Part shown: one piece after another, positions 1 through 6,697 of the stretch
Layout: each line of letters opens with the position of its first letter
Position numbering within the stretch: position 1 is the stretch's first letter
DNA from: Nannocystis pusilla
Lineage (GTDB): Bacteria > Myxococcota_A > Polyangia > Nannocystales > Nannocystaceae
Length of the DNA: 64,000 nt
NCBI RefSeq assembly: GCF_020073745.1
Contig: NZ_JAIRAU010000056.1
Location: forward strand, 124,001 to 188,000
Direction: 5' to 3'
The notes under the pieces: generated by a model
Told to the model about the DNA's origin: nothing
The model's input: only the letters and a program-made list of their open reading frames with translations
Databases searched by the model: none
Made by a program: the position numbers and the translations under genes

Positions 1-1
1 C

Positions 2-325
2 AAGCAGTGCGTGCTGGCCCGCTGCGCGGCGGTGTTCGACGAGCCGGGCCTGGCCGAGCTGGCCGCGGGCTGCCAGTGGTACGCCGACTGGTACGAGGTC
101 GCCGACAACCCGAACCTGCATTATCAAGAGGTGGCGTGCCCGCCGCAATTGGTGGCAGTCTCCGGCATCGACCGGGGGCCGCTGAACGACATCGCCGCGT
201 GCTCGGGCGGCGGCGGCGATTGTTCGCAGGAGGAGATGGACAGCTGCGACTGCGGCTGGACGAACGGCGGGCAGAATTGCGGGCAGGACGACGGCTCGTG
301 CTGCTGGACGGCCTGCTGCGGGTGA
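2..325 (+). CDS. C-terminal part of a Cys-rich protein (5' end outside window)
   Basis: The reading frame is open from the first bases of the window to a TGA at 323-325, so only the C-terminal ~107 residues are present and the true start lies upstream. The tail is very rich in Cys, Gly and Asp (for example CSGGGGDCSQEEMDSCDCGW and CCWTACCG), which suggests an exported protein stabilised by disulfides. The earlier part contains several Trp and Tyr (WYADWYEV). No family is recognised. The codon pattern is normal for this genome. It may belong to the set of secreted Cys-rich proteins found elsewhere in the window, but that is inference. Confidence 0.6.
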   Translation, partial: KQCVLARCAAVFDEPGLAELAAGCQWYADWYEVADNPNLHYQEVACPPQLVAVSGIDRGPLNDIAACSGGGGDCSQEEMDSCDCGWTNGGQNCGQDDGSCCWTACCG

Positions 326-331
326 GGTGAT

Positions 332-475
332 TCAGCCGTCGGCGAGCAGGGCGGCGAGGATCTCGCGCGAGCGCGTCCACAGCAGGGCGCTGCCGCAGTC
401 GGGGTCGATCACGTGCGAGGCGGCGCGCAGGCGGCGGGCGAGCGTGAGGCCGTGGTCGGGCGAATGCACGCCAGC
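332..475 (-). pseudogene. Possible C-terminal gene remnant
   Basis: Read on the minus strand, this stretch gives a coding-like C-terminus (LTLARRLRAASHVIDPDCG ... ILAALLADG) ending in TGA at 332-334, but no start codon or plausible N-terminus precedes it. On the plus strand a short coding-like tail (MHASGFRSSTLHLADGTDF, then SVRV) ends near 533. Together they look like scraps of older genes between two intact ones. There is no homology evidence, so this is low confidence. Confidence 0.2.
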
Positions 476-554
476 GGCTTCCGCTCGTCGACGCTCCACC
501 TCGCCGACGGGACCGACTTCTCCGTCCGCGTGTGAGCGCTGCGCGGCGTCGGAA

Positions 555-980
555 TCAGCGGCGCGCGGCGATGGCGACGCGGTTGAGCGCGTTCATCAAT
601 GCGATCGCCAGCGTCAGATCGGAGCTCTCCCGCTCGCTGAAGTGCTCGCCGAGCGCGACGTAGCTCGCGTCGGGCGCGTGCGTGTGGGCGATGTCCGTCA
701 CCGCCTCGACCCACTCGAGCGCGGCGCGCTCGCGCGGGGTGTAGGCCTCGCTCGCGCGCCAGCCCGCGAGGGTGTCGATGCGCTGGGTCGTCTCGCCGCC
801 CTCGCGCAACGACTTCGCGTGCATCTCCAGACAATACGGGCAGCCGTGGATCTGCGACACGCGCAGGTACACGAGGTCGATCAGCGGCCGTCCGAGCGGA
901 CCGCGGACGAGCCCGGCGTGGGCGGCGTGGAAGCCCTGGAGCACTTCGGGCGAGAGTTTGGCGTAATCGAACCGAGCCAT
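555..980 (-). CDS. Carboxymuconolactone decarboxylase / AhpD-like alkylhydroperoxidase
   Basis: A 141-residue protein of the CMD/AhpD fold. The key motif CPYCLEMH (C-x2-C-x3-H) near residue 50 is the catalytic pair of AhpD-like peroxidases, which reduce hydroperoxides using the CxxC thiols. GGAGG lies 7 nt upstream of the chosen ATG. An alternative ATG two codons earlier overlaps the upstream azoreductase stop as ATGA. It is the last gene of a minus-strand operon (GNAT, azoreductase, this gene) that diverges from a MocR regulator, which suggests shared control and a role in detoxifying reactive or aromatic compounds. The family assignment is strong; the substrate is unknown. Confidence 0.9.
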   Translation of the reverse strand: MARFDYAKLSPEVLQGFHAAHAGLVRGPLGRPLIDLVYLRVSQIHGCPYCLEMHAKSLREGGETTQRIDTLAGWRASEAYTPRERAALEWVEAVTDIAHTHAPDASYVALGEHFSERESSDLTLAIALMNALNRVAIAARR

Positions 981-982
981 CG

Positions 983-1600
983 TCATTCCTCCGGTAGTTG
1001 TTCGTCCAGCCACGCGCGCGCGCGTCGTTCTGCGGCCTGCACCGCGTCCGGCCCGCGCACGAGGGCCTCGAGCAGGTGAAATTGCACGTCGCGGATCCCG
1101 ACTACCGCCAGCACGTGGCGCAGGTAGGGGGTGACGAAGTCCGGCTGGCGCGGCCCCTCGCCCGACACGACGCCGCCGGCGCTGACGAGCACGTAGGTGG
1201 GCCGATCCGCCAGCATGCCCTGCTTGCCGCGGGGCGTCAGCGCGATGCTGCGGTGCGCCCGCGCGACGTGATCGATCCACGCCTTCAGCGACGAGGGCAC
1301 CGTGAAGTTGTGCATCGGCGTCGCGATCACCAGGCGATCGGTCGCCTCGAGCTCGGCGATCAGCTCCTCCGAGCGCGCGAGCGCTTGCCTGTCCGCGGCG
1401 GTGCGCTGCGCCTCGGGGGTCTCCATCGCCGCGGCGTAGGCCGCGTCGATGTGCGGCGGCGGCTCGACGCCGAGGTGGCGGACGAGCAGGCGCGTGTCGG
1501 GCTCGCGTCGCAGCAGGCGCTCCACCACCATTCGGCCCGCCTGCCCGCTGTGAGACGCCGCGCCGCGCGGGCTCGCGTAGATTGCGAGGATCGCCGGCAT
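983..1600 (-). CDS. FMN-dependent NADH-azoreductase-like flavoprotein (AzoR family)
   Basis: A 205-residue flavodoxin-fold quinone/azo reductase. The N-terminus (AILAIYASPRGAASHSG) fits the FMN-phosphate loop, and the block ATPMHNFTVPSSLKAWIDHV is the AzoR hallmark for flavin binding and dimerisation. Members use NAD(P)H to carry out two-electron reduction of quinones and azo compounds, protecting cells from quinone stress. The stop abuts or overlaps the AhpD-like gene, and the start lies 1 nt beyond the stop of the GNAT gene, so the three genes are probably co-transcribed and translationally coupled. Length is typical of the family. Confidence 0.9.
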   Translation of the reverse strand: MPAILAIYASPRGAASHSGQAGRMVVERLLRREPDTRLLVRHLGVEPPPHIDAAYAAAMETPEAQRTAADRQALARSEELIAELEATDRLVIATPMHNFTVPSSLKAWIDHVARAHRSIALTPRGKQGMLADRPTYVLVSAGGVVSGEGPRQPDFVTPYLRHVLAVVGIRDVQFHLLEALVRGPDAVQAAERRARAWLDEQLPEE

Positions 1601-1601
1601 G

Positions 1602-2048
1602 TCAGGCCAGGCTCCGGCCGAAGTGCATGCCGTTCGCCAGCATGCCCTGACGGAAGTAAAAGCGCTGCGCCAGCGCGTTACCCAGGCCGGTGTCGAGCAC
1701 CAGCCGGACGCAGCCGAGCCGGCGCGCCTCCGCGGCGACGGCCGCGAGCAGGCGCTCGCCGAGCCGCTCGCGGCGGAATTCCTCGCGCACGACCAGGTCG
1801 TCGACGTAGACGAAGCGGCCGTAGATCAGGTTCTCGAGCTCGCGGTAGCCGGCGAGCCCGAGCGCCTCGCCGGCGCGCCAGGCGGCCAGCAGGCGGTACC
1901 CCTGGGCCTGCTGGCGGCGGACTCGCGTCCGCAGCTCCTCGGCGTCCTGAAGGCCCGGTCGCAGGGCCACCATCGCCGCGAAGCAGGCGCGGAGCTCGTC
2001 GTCCTGGTCCGCGTGCCGCAGTGAAACCTCGTCGCTTGCGATCGTCAC
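1602..2048 (-). CDS. GNAT family N-acetyltransferase
   Basis: A single GNAT domain of about 148 residues. Visible features are the beta-strand leading into VVREEFRRERLGERLLAAV, which matches motif A (R/Q-x-x-G-x-G/L acetyl-CoA loop, here RRERLGERLL), and the C-terminal ALAQRFYFRQGM typical of motif B. The substrate is not predictable. The GTG at 2048 was chosen because the longer reading (ATG at 2090) would run through the inverted repeats between this gene and the divergent MocR gene and adds non-conserved residues. It is the first gene of the three-gene operon with the azoreductase and AhpD-like genes. Confidence 0.8.
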   Translation of the reverse strand: MTIASDEVSLRHADQDDELRACFAAMVALRPGLQDAEELRTRVRRQQAQGYRLLAAWRAGEALGLAGYRELENLIYGRFVYVDDLVVREEFRRERLGERLLAAVAAEARRLGCVRLVLDTGLGNALAQRFYFRQGMLANGMHFGRSLA

Positions 2049-2057
2049 GCCGCGAGT

Positions 2058-2079
2058 ATGGTGCGACCATGTCCTGGTC
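2058..2079. promoter_or_regulatory. Putative MocR operator in the divergent promoter
   Basis: Two overlapping dyads lie between the divergent genes: ATGGTgcgACCAT (2058-2070) and GACCAtgtccTGGTC (2065-2079). MocR/GntR proteins usually bind repeated or inverted sites next to their own gene and its divergent target. The function is inferred from position. Confidence 0.45.
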
Positions 2080-2112
2080 AGAAGAGCCAAGATCTGCGAA
2101 AATCACTGGGAC

Positions 2113-3522
2113 ATGTCGGCCTCGCGATTTTCGCTGACGCTCGACCTCGCGGGCGCCCCGTACTATCGGCAGATCTACGCGCACGTCCGCGACGCGATCG
2201 CCGGGGGCAGGCTGCGGCCCGGTGATCGCGTGCCGTCGATCCGCGGGCTGGCGAGCGCGCTGGGGCTCGCGCGGGGCACGGTCGAGGCCGCGTACGACCT
2301 GCTGGTCGGCGAGGGCTATCTGCTGCCGCAGGGGCAAGCGGGCACCCGCGTGGCGGAGATCGGGCCGCACGCGGTCCGGCTCGGCCGCGCCCGTGCGGCT
2401 GCGCCTGCCGTCGCGCTCCCGGACCCGCGGGCGGTGCGTCCGTTCCAGCTCGGCCTGCCGGCGCTCGACGCCTTCCCGCACGCGTTGTGGTCGCGCCTGA
2501 CGGCCCGCCGGCTGCGCGATGCGACGAGGCTCCACGACGGTTACCCCGCGCCCGCCGGCGACCCCCGGCTGCGCGAGGCCATCGCGGCCCACCTGGCGCT
2601 CTCGCGCGGCCTCCACTGCGCGCCGGCGCAGGTGTTCGTCACGGCGGGTTATCGCCACAGCCTCGATCTGCTGGCGCGCACCCTGTTGCGCCCCGGCGAT
2701 CCGGTGTGGATCGAAGATCCCGGGTATCCGCCGACGCGCCTGCTCGTCGAGACCCACGGCGCGCAGGCGGTGCCGGTGGCGGTCGATGATGATGGTCTGC
2801 GGATCGCGGAGGGTCGCCGCTGCGCCGCGCGGGCCAGGCTCGCGGTCGTCACGCCCTCGCATCAATCACCGCTGGGGGTCGCCCTCGCGCTGCCCCGCCG
2901 GCTCGAGCTGATCGCCTGGGCCGCGGCGTCGAAAGCCCGGGTGCTCGAGGACGACTACGACGGCGAATACCGCTACCAGGGCCGGCCGCTGCCCGCGCTG
3001 GCCAGCCTCGATCGCGAGGGCGTCGTGTACCACGCCGGCACCTTCAGCAAGGTGCTGCTGCCGTCGCTGCGCCTCGCCTACGTCGTCGTCCCGCAGCCCG
3101 ACGTGGCCCGCTTCGAGGCGACCTGCGCGGCCTTCCACGGCGGGTGCCCGCAGCTCGTCCAGGAGGTCGTCGCGGACTTCATGCTCGAGGGTCACTTCGC
3201 CCGCCACGTGAAGAAGATGCGCGGCCTGTACGCGCGGCGCCGGGCGGCGGTGGTCGAGGGCCTGCAGGCGGTGTTCGGCGCGCGCCTCCGCGTCGAGCTG
3301 CAGGCCGGCGGGATGCACCTGCTCGTGCGCTTGCAGGGTCGCACCGACGACCGCGCGCTGGCCCGCGCGGCGCAACGCGCAGGCATGGGGCTGCAGGCGC
3401 TGAGCGACTGGCAGCACCACCACGCGGTCGAGCCGGGGTTGCTGCTCGGCTTCACCAATGTCGCCGATTCGGCCGCGGCGCGCAGCCTCGCGGAGAGGCT
3501 CCGGGCAGCCTGGCGCCTGTAA
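2113..3522 (+). CDS. MocR-type PLP-dependent transcription regulator
   Basis: A 469-residue fusion of an N-terminal GntR winged helix (about residues 10-78, with the pattern RPGDRVPSIRGLASALGLAR) and a C-terminal fold-type I aminotransferase domain. The PLP-binding lysine is in HAGTFSKVLLPSLRLAYVV, and the cofactor Asp/Tyr region is VLEDDYDGEYRY. MocR proteins sense PLP or amino-acid-like ligands and regulate neighbouring genes. This gene diverges from the GNAT/azoreductase/AhpD operon, the most likely target. Length is normal and all landmark motifs are intact. Confidence 0.93.
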   Translation: MSASRFSLTLDLAGAPYYRQIYAHVRDAIAGGRLRPGDRVPSIRGLASALGLARGTVEAAYDLLVGEGYLLPQGQAGTRVAEIGPHAVRLGRARAAAPAVALPDPRAVRPFQLGLPALDAFPHALWSRLTARRLRDATRLHDGYPAPAGDPRLREAIAAHLALSRGLHCAPAQVFVTAGYRHSLDLLARTLLRPGDPVWIEDPGYPPTRLLVETHGAQAVPVAVDDDGLRIAEGRRCAARARLAVVTPSHQSPLGVALALPRRLELIAWAAASKARVLEDDYDGEYRYQGRPLPALASLDREGVVYHAGTFSKVLLPSLRLAYVVVPQPDVARFEATCAAFHGGCPQLVQEVVADFMLEGHFARHVKKMRGLYARRRAAVVEGLQAVFGARLRVELQAGGMHLLVRLQGRTDDRALARAAQRAGMGLQALSDWQHHHAVEPGLLLGFTNVADSAAARSLAERLRAAWRL

Positions 3523-3575
3523 ATGTCACCGGCGGAGCCGGGCACCTCGCCGCGGAGCGAGGGCCGGCCTCGGGC

Positions 3576-3791
3576 TTCGGCCCGTCCACGGAGTTCTGGG
3601 TCCGCAGCGAGGACGACACGACCGACCACTACCTGTTCGGCGTCGACATGGACATCCCCCAGTACCATGCCATCATCCAGGAAGGGAATGCGCAGACGGC
3701 GAAGAACCGCGACTTCCGGATCCGCATCATGCACGCCCTCGCCGCCGACTCCTTCCACCTGGGCTACGTCTGGGAGCACCACGGCTGGTGA
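3576..3791 (+). pseudogene. Orphan C-terminal gene fragment
   Basis: Starting shortly after the MocR stop, one frame reads as good protein (STEFWVRSEDDTTDHYLFGV, then MDIPQYHAIIQEG and AADSFHLGYVWEHHGW) and ends in TGA at 3789-3791. Codon use is GC3-rich like real genes here. There is no suitable start, ribosome-binding site or N-terminal domain, because the frame upstream is shared with the mocR coding sequence. I read it as the remnant of a truncated gene whose 5' part was lost. The family is not recognised. Confidence 0.4.
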
Positions 3792-3816
3792 TCGTCGCCC
3801 CGTCGCGTATGACCGC

Positions 3817-3844
3817 GAGGACATGCTCGATCGAACATGTCCTC
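3817..3844. terminator. Hairpin between convergent genes (GGACATG family)
   Basis: A perfect 9-bp inverted repeat, GAGGACATG and CATGTCCTC, with a 10-nt loop. It lies between the fragment ending at 3791 and the convergent GH44 gene ending at 4005. There is no U-tract. It shares its core with at least seven other 3'-end hairpins in the window. Confidence 0.55.
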
Positions 3845-4004
3845 CTGCGTGAGGAGCGGCGAGCGCGCCGGTCCGCGGTGGGCCGCGCTGGACGCGAGCC
3901 GCTGGGGCCGGGACGCCGTCGACCGGGCCCGGCCGCCGGCGAGCAAGAGCGATCGCTGCGCTCGGCGGCGCTGACTTGAACGTCGCAAACTGATGCACGC
4001 CGCC

Positions 4005-5810
4005 TCACTGCGGCACGAGGACGCTGACGCTGTGGGCCGGCATCTCGTAGAGGAAGGCGTTGGTGGCCGTCGGCGTGAGGTCGGGCGCGGCGACCAGCTC
4101 GGGCCCGGCGCCCGCGAGCTGCCACACGGCGACGCTCGAGTATTCGGCGTATGCGGCGAGGGTGACGGCGGCGGTCCGCGGGGCGTCGGTCTTGTTGATG
4201 GCGACGATGACGGTGCGCGCGGGGTCGCCGGCGTCGGTGCTGGCGTAGACGCTGGTGGCGGCGATGTCGGAGGTGACGGCGTGGATCGAGGTGTCGCCGA
4301 AGTGGGCGCCCTGGCCGTCGTAGCTGGTGTAGGCGCGGAAGGCGGCCCAGATCATGGCTGTCTGATCGGACAGGGCCCAGTAGGCGGCCAGGCGCACGCC
4401 CTCGCGGCCGAAGATGCCGAGCACGTCGGCCTGGGCGATCGCGCCGGAGATGTGGCCGCCGCCGCCGAAGTTGTACTCGGTGAAGCCGAGGCCGGTGCCG
4501 GGGTAGTGCTCGTCGATGCGCTCCTGCAGCCAGGGGATCAGGCGCACGGGGCCCTGGAGGACGTCGTTGGCGATCCAGCTGTCCTCCTGGAAGCTGTCGT
4601 CCCACAGCGAGCGCGGGGCCTGGACGCGCGCGGCCACCGACTCCGGTGAATTGTCGTCGCCGGTGATCCGCTGGCCGTTGGCGTGGACCTCGGTGTACCA
4701 GTGGAGGTCGAGGACGTCGACGAGGCGCACGCCGGCCTGGGCCTCGGCGTCGGCCATGGCCTGCAAATAATAGGTGATGAACTCGCCCTGGGCGTCGGGG
4801 GCGTTCTGCAGGGTGGTGTAGCCGGAATAGCCGTAGGATACGAAGCCGGCGACGACCGCGTTGGCGGCGACGTCCTTGATCGCGGCGGCGAACTCGGTGT
4901 TCTTGGCGACGAGCTCGGCGTAGCCGACCGGATCGGGGTGGATCCGCCCGTGCGTGTGCGACCAGAGGTCGGGCTCGTTGTCGAGCGAGAACAGCACGCG
5001 CGCGGTGTCGCCGAAGAAGGCGTCGGGGAACTGCGCCTGCAGCCAGGCGACGAACTCGTCCTGGTAGACGGCGTCGTCGCCGAGGTCGGGGTCGCCGTCG
5101 AACGGGGCGTCCTTGCGGGCGATGGTCGGGTTGAAGCGCGCCTGCAGGTAATTGGGGGTCTGGTTGACGTCGCCGCCGCCGTCCTTGTCGGCCGCGACGT
5201 AGCCGCAGATCGGGACGGTGACGAGCATGTCGGCGCCGGCGTCGAGGGCGTCGGCGGTCGGCGCCCGCACGACCTCGCCGGGGATGTCGCCGTCGACGCC
5301 GAGCTGCGAGGCGAGGTAGTCGTCGTTCTGGTGCTGATAATCGGAGCCGGCGTTGCTGGCGTTGTTCTCCCAGTTGTAGGCGGTCATGCGGTTGCCGCCC
5401 TGACGTACCAGGCCGAGGCCGCGGTTGGTGGTGGCGAGGTCGTCGTATTGATTGGTGCCGTAGATCCACGGCGAGATCGGGCGCCGGTCGGTGTCGGCGC
5501 GGATCTCGAAGGTGACGTCGCCGCGCCCCGGATCGCCGGGCTCGACCAGCGGGCCCGGCTCGGGGCCGCTGGTGCCGGTCGGGTCGGTGCTCGAGTTCGA
5601 GGTCGGGTCGCCGGTCGGATCGCCGCCGGTCGGCGGGCTCTCGGTGCTGCTGTCCGTCGGGTCAGGTCCGCCGGGATCGCCGGTCGGGTCGGCGGCGGTC
5701 GCCTGGGTCGAGTGGTCGGTGGACTGGGTCGTGGCGGTGGTCTCGCTGCCGCCGCCGTTGCAGGCGGCGAGCACGAGCGCGAGCGGTGCGGCAATTAAAC
5801 GAAGCTGCAT
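4005..5810 (-). CDS. Glycoside hydrolase family 44-type endoglucanase, lipoprotein
   Basis: A 601-residue secreted lipoprotein. A signal peptide ends in LVLAAC with lipobox Cys17, then a roughly 75-residue linker rich in Thr, Asp, Pro and Gly, then a GH44-like TIM barrel with a C-terminal beta domain. Two candidate catalytic glutamates are in FSLDNEPDLW (around residue 275) and GFTEYNFGG (around 435), as in GH44 xyloglucanases and endoglucanases. The C-terminal strand-rich region (TVIVAINKTDAPRTAAV) fits the accessory beta-sandwich. Predicted role: hydrolysis of beta-1,4-glucan or xyloglucan at the cell surface, consistent with a predatory or polymer-degrading lifestyle. It is transcribed alone, divergently from the TetR gene. 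Confidence 0.85.
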   Translation of the reverse strand: MQLRLIAAPLALVLAACNGGGSETTATTQSTDHSTQATAADPTGDPGGPDPTDSSTESPPTGGDPTGDPTSNSSTDPTGTSGPEPGPLVEPGDPGRGDVTFEIRADTDRRPISPWIYGTNQYDDLATTNRGLGLVRQGGNRMTAYNWENNASNAGSDYQHQNDDYLASQLGVDGDIPGEVVRAPTADALDAGADMLVTVPICGYVAADKDGGGDVNQTPNYLQARFNPTIARKDAPFDGDPDLGDDAVYQDEFVAWLQAQFPDAFFGDTARVLFSLDNEPDLWSHTHGRIHPDPVGYAELVAKNTEFAAAIKDVAANAVVAGFVSYGYSGYTTLQNAPDAQGEFITYYLQAMADAEAQAGVRLVDVLDLHWYTEVHANGQRITGDDNSPESVAARVQAPRSLWDDSFQEDSWIANDVLQGPVRLIPWLQERIDEHYPGTGLGFTEYNFGGGGHISGAIAQADVLGIFGREGVRLAAYWALSDQTAMIWAAFRAYTSYDGQGAHFGDTSIHAVTSDIAATSVYASTDAGDPARTVIVAINKTDAPRTAAVTLAAYAEYSSVAVWQLAGAGPELVAAPDLTPTATNAFLYEMPAHSVSVLVPQ

Positions 5811-5845
5811 CGCGCCAGGGTAGCCGAGCGCGGCGCGAATGAAGG

Positions 5846-5859
5846 TGTCCTGAAGGACA
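5846..5859. repeat. Short hairpin repeat (TGTCCT/AGGACA)
   Basis: TGTCCT-ga-AGGACA, a 6-bp stem in the region between the divergent GH44 and TetR genes. It is the CTGTCC/GGACAG variant of the hairpin family seen throughout the window. Confidence 0.45.
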
Positions 5860-5990
5860 GGTCGATGACGCGCCCGCCGCGAGGCCGCGAGGACGAGGTC
5901 GGCGAACTACGAGGGGCGATGCAGCGAACGGGGCGGGCTGCGGAGAAGGCGCAGTTGCGAGGAGACGAACGGTCAAGTACAACCGCGCTC

Positions 5991-6602
5991 GTGAGCCGAG
6001 GCGACGCGCGCGAGCGCCTGATCCGGGCGACGATCGACCTGAGCTGGACCTCCAGTTACGGGGCCGTCAGCGTCGACGCGATCTGCGAGCGCGCGCAGGT
6101 GCGCAAGGGCAGCTTCTACCACTTCTTCGCGTCGAAGGACGATCTGGTGGTCGCGGCGCTGGACGCCCACTGGGAGACGCGCCGGCCGGTGCTCGACGAG
6201 CTGTTCTCGGCCTCGCGGCCGCCGCTGCAGCGCCTGGCCCGGTACTTCGCCCACATCTCGGAGCGCCAGGCGGAGATCCGCGGGCAGTACGGGCGCGTCC
6301 TCGGCTGCTTCCACAACACGATCGGCAGCGAGTGCGTGCAGCGGCCCCCGGCGGTGGCGGCCAAGGCCCAGGAGATCAGCCTGGCGCTGCGCCGCTACCT
6401 GGAAACGGCCCTGCGCGACGCCCAGGCCGCGGGCGCGCTGCCGCCGGGCGACCCGGTGGCGGCGGCCAAGAGCCTGTCCGCGTTCGTCCAGGGCGCGCTG
6501 GCCCAGGCCCGGGTCCACGACGACCTCGAGCTGCTGCGCCAGCTCCCGCGGACCGGTTGGCTCGCGCTCGGGCTGGCCGGACCGCCGCAACAGAGCACGT
6601 GA
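5991..6602 (+). CDS. TetR/AcrR family transcriptional regulator
   Basis: About 203 residues. The N-terminal helix-turn-helix is clear (ARERLIRATIDLSW ... VSVDAICERAQVRKGSFYHF, then FASKDDL) and is followed by an all-helical ligand domain. The GTG at 5991 is preferred because a site related to the operator upstream of the pump gene (AACGGTCAAGT, about 5970-5980) lies just before it. Earlier in-frame ATGs would place that site inside the gene. The gene sits directly upstream of the RND pump genes in the same orientation, so it is most likely their local repressor responding to a pump substrate. Confidence 0.9.
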   Translation: MSRGDARERLIRATIDLSWTSSYGAVSVDAICERAQVRKGSFYHFFASKDDLVVAALDAHWETRRPVLDELFSASRPPLQRLARYFAHISERQAEIRGQYGRVLGCFHNTIGSECVQRPPAVAAKAQEISLALRRYLETALRDAQAAGALPPGDPVAAAKSLSAFVQGALAQARVHDDLELLRQLPRTGWLALGLAGPPQQST

Positions 6603-6645
6603 GCGCGGTTCCTCCGTGGTGTCCGCGCGTTTTCGCGCTCTCGAA

Positions 6646-6661
6646 CTTGACTAAACGGTCA
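6646..6661. promoter_or_regulatory. Putative TetR operator / promoter of the RND pump
   Basis: CTTGACTAAACGGTCA contains the dyad TGAC-N6-GTCA and resembles sites bound by many AcrR/TetR repressors. It lies 36 nt before the RND start. The related half site in opposite orientation precedes the TetR start. The assignment is by similarity and position. Confidence 0.5.
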
Positions 6662-6697
6662 TCTCCGACGACCTCCCACCCACCCCGATAGCCTCCG

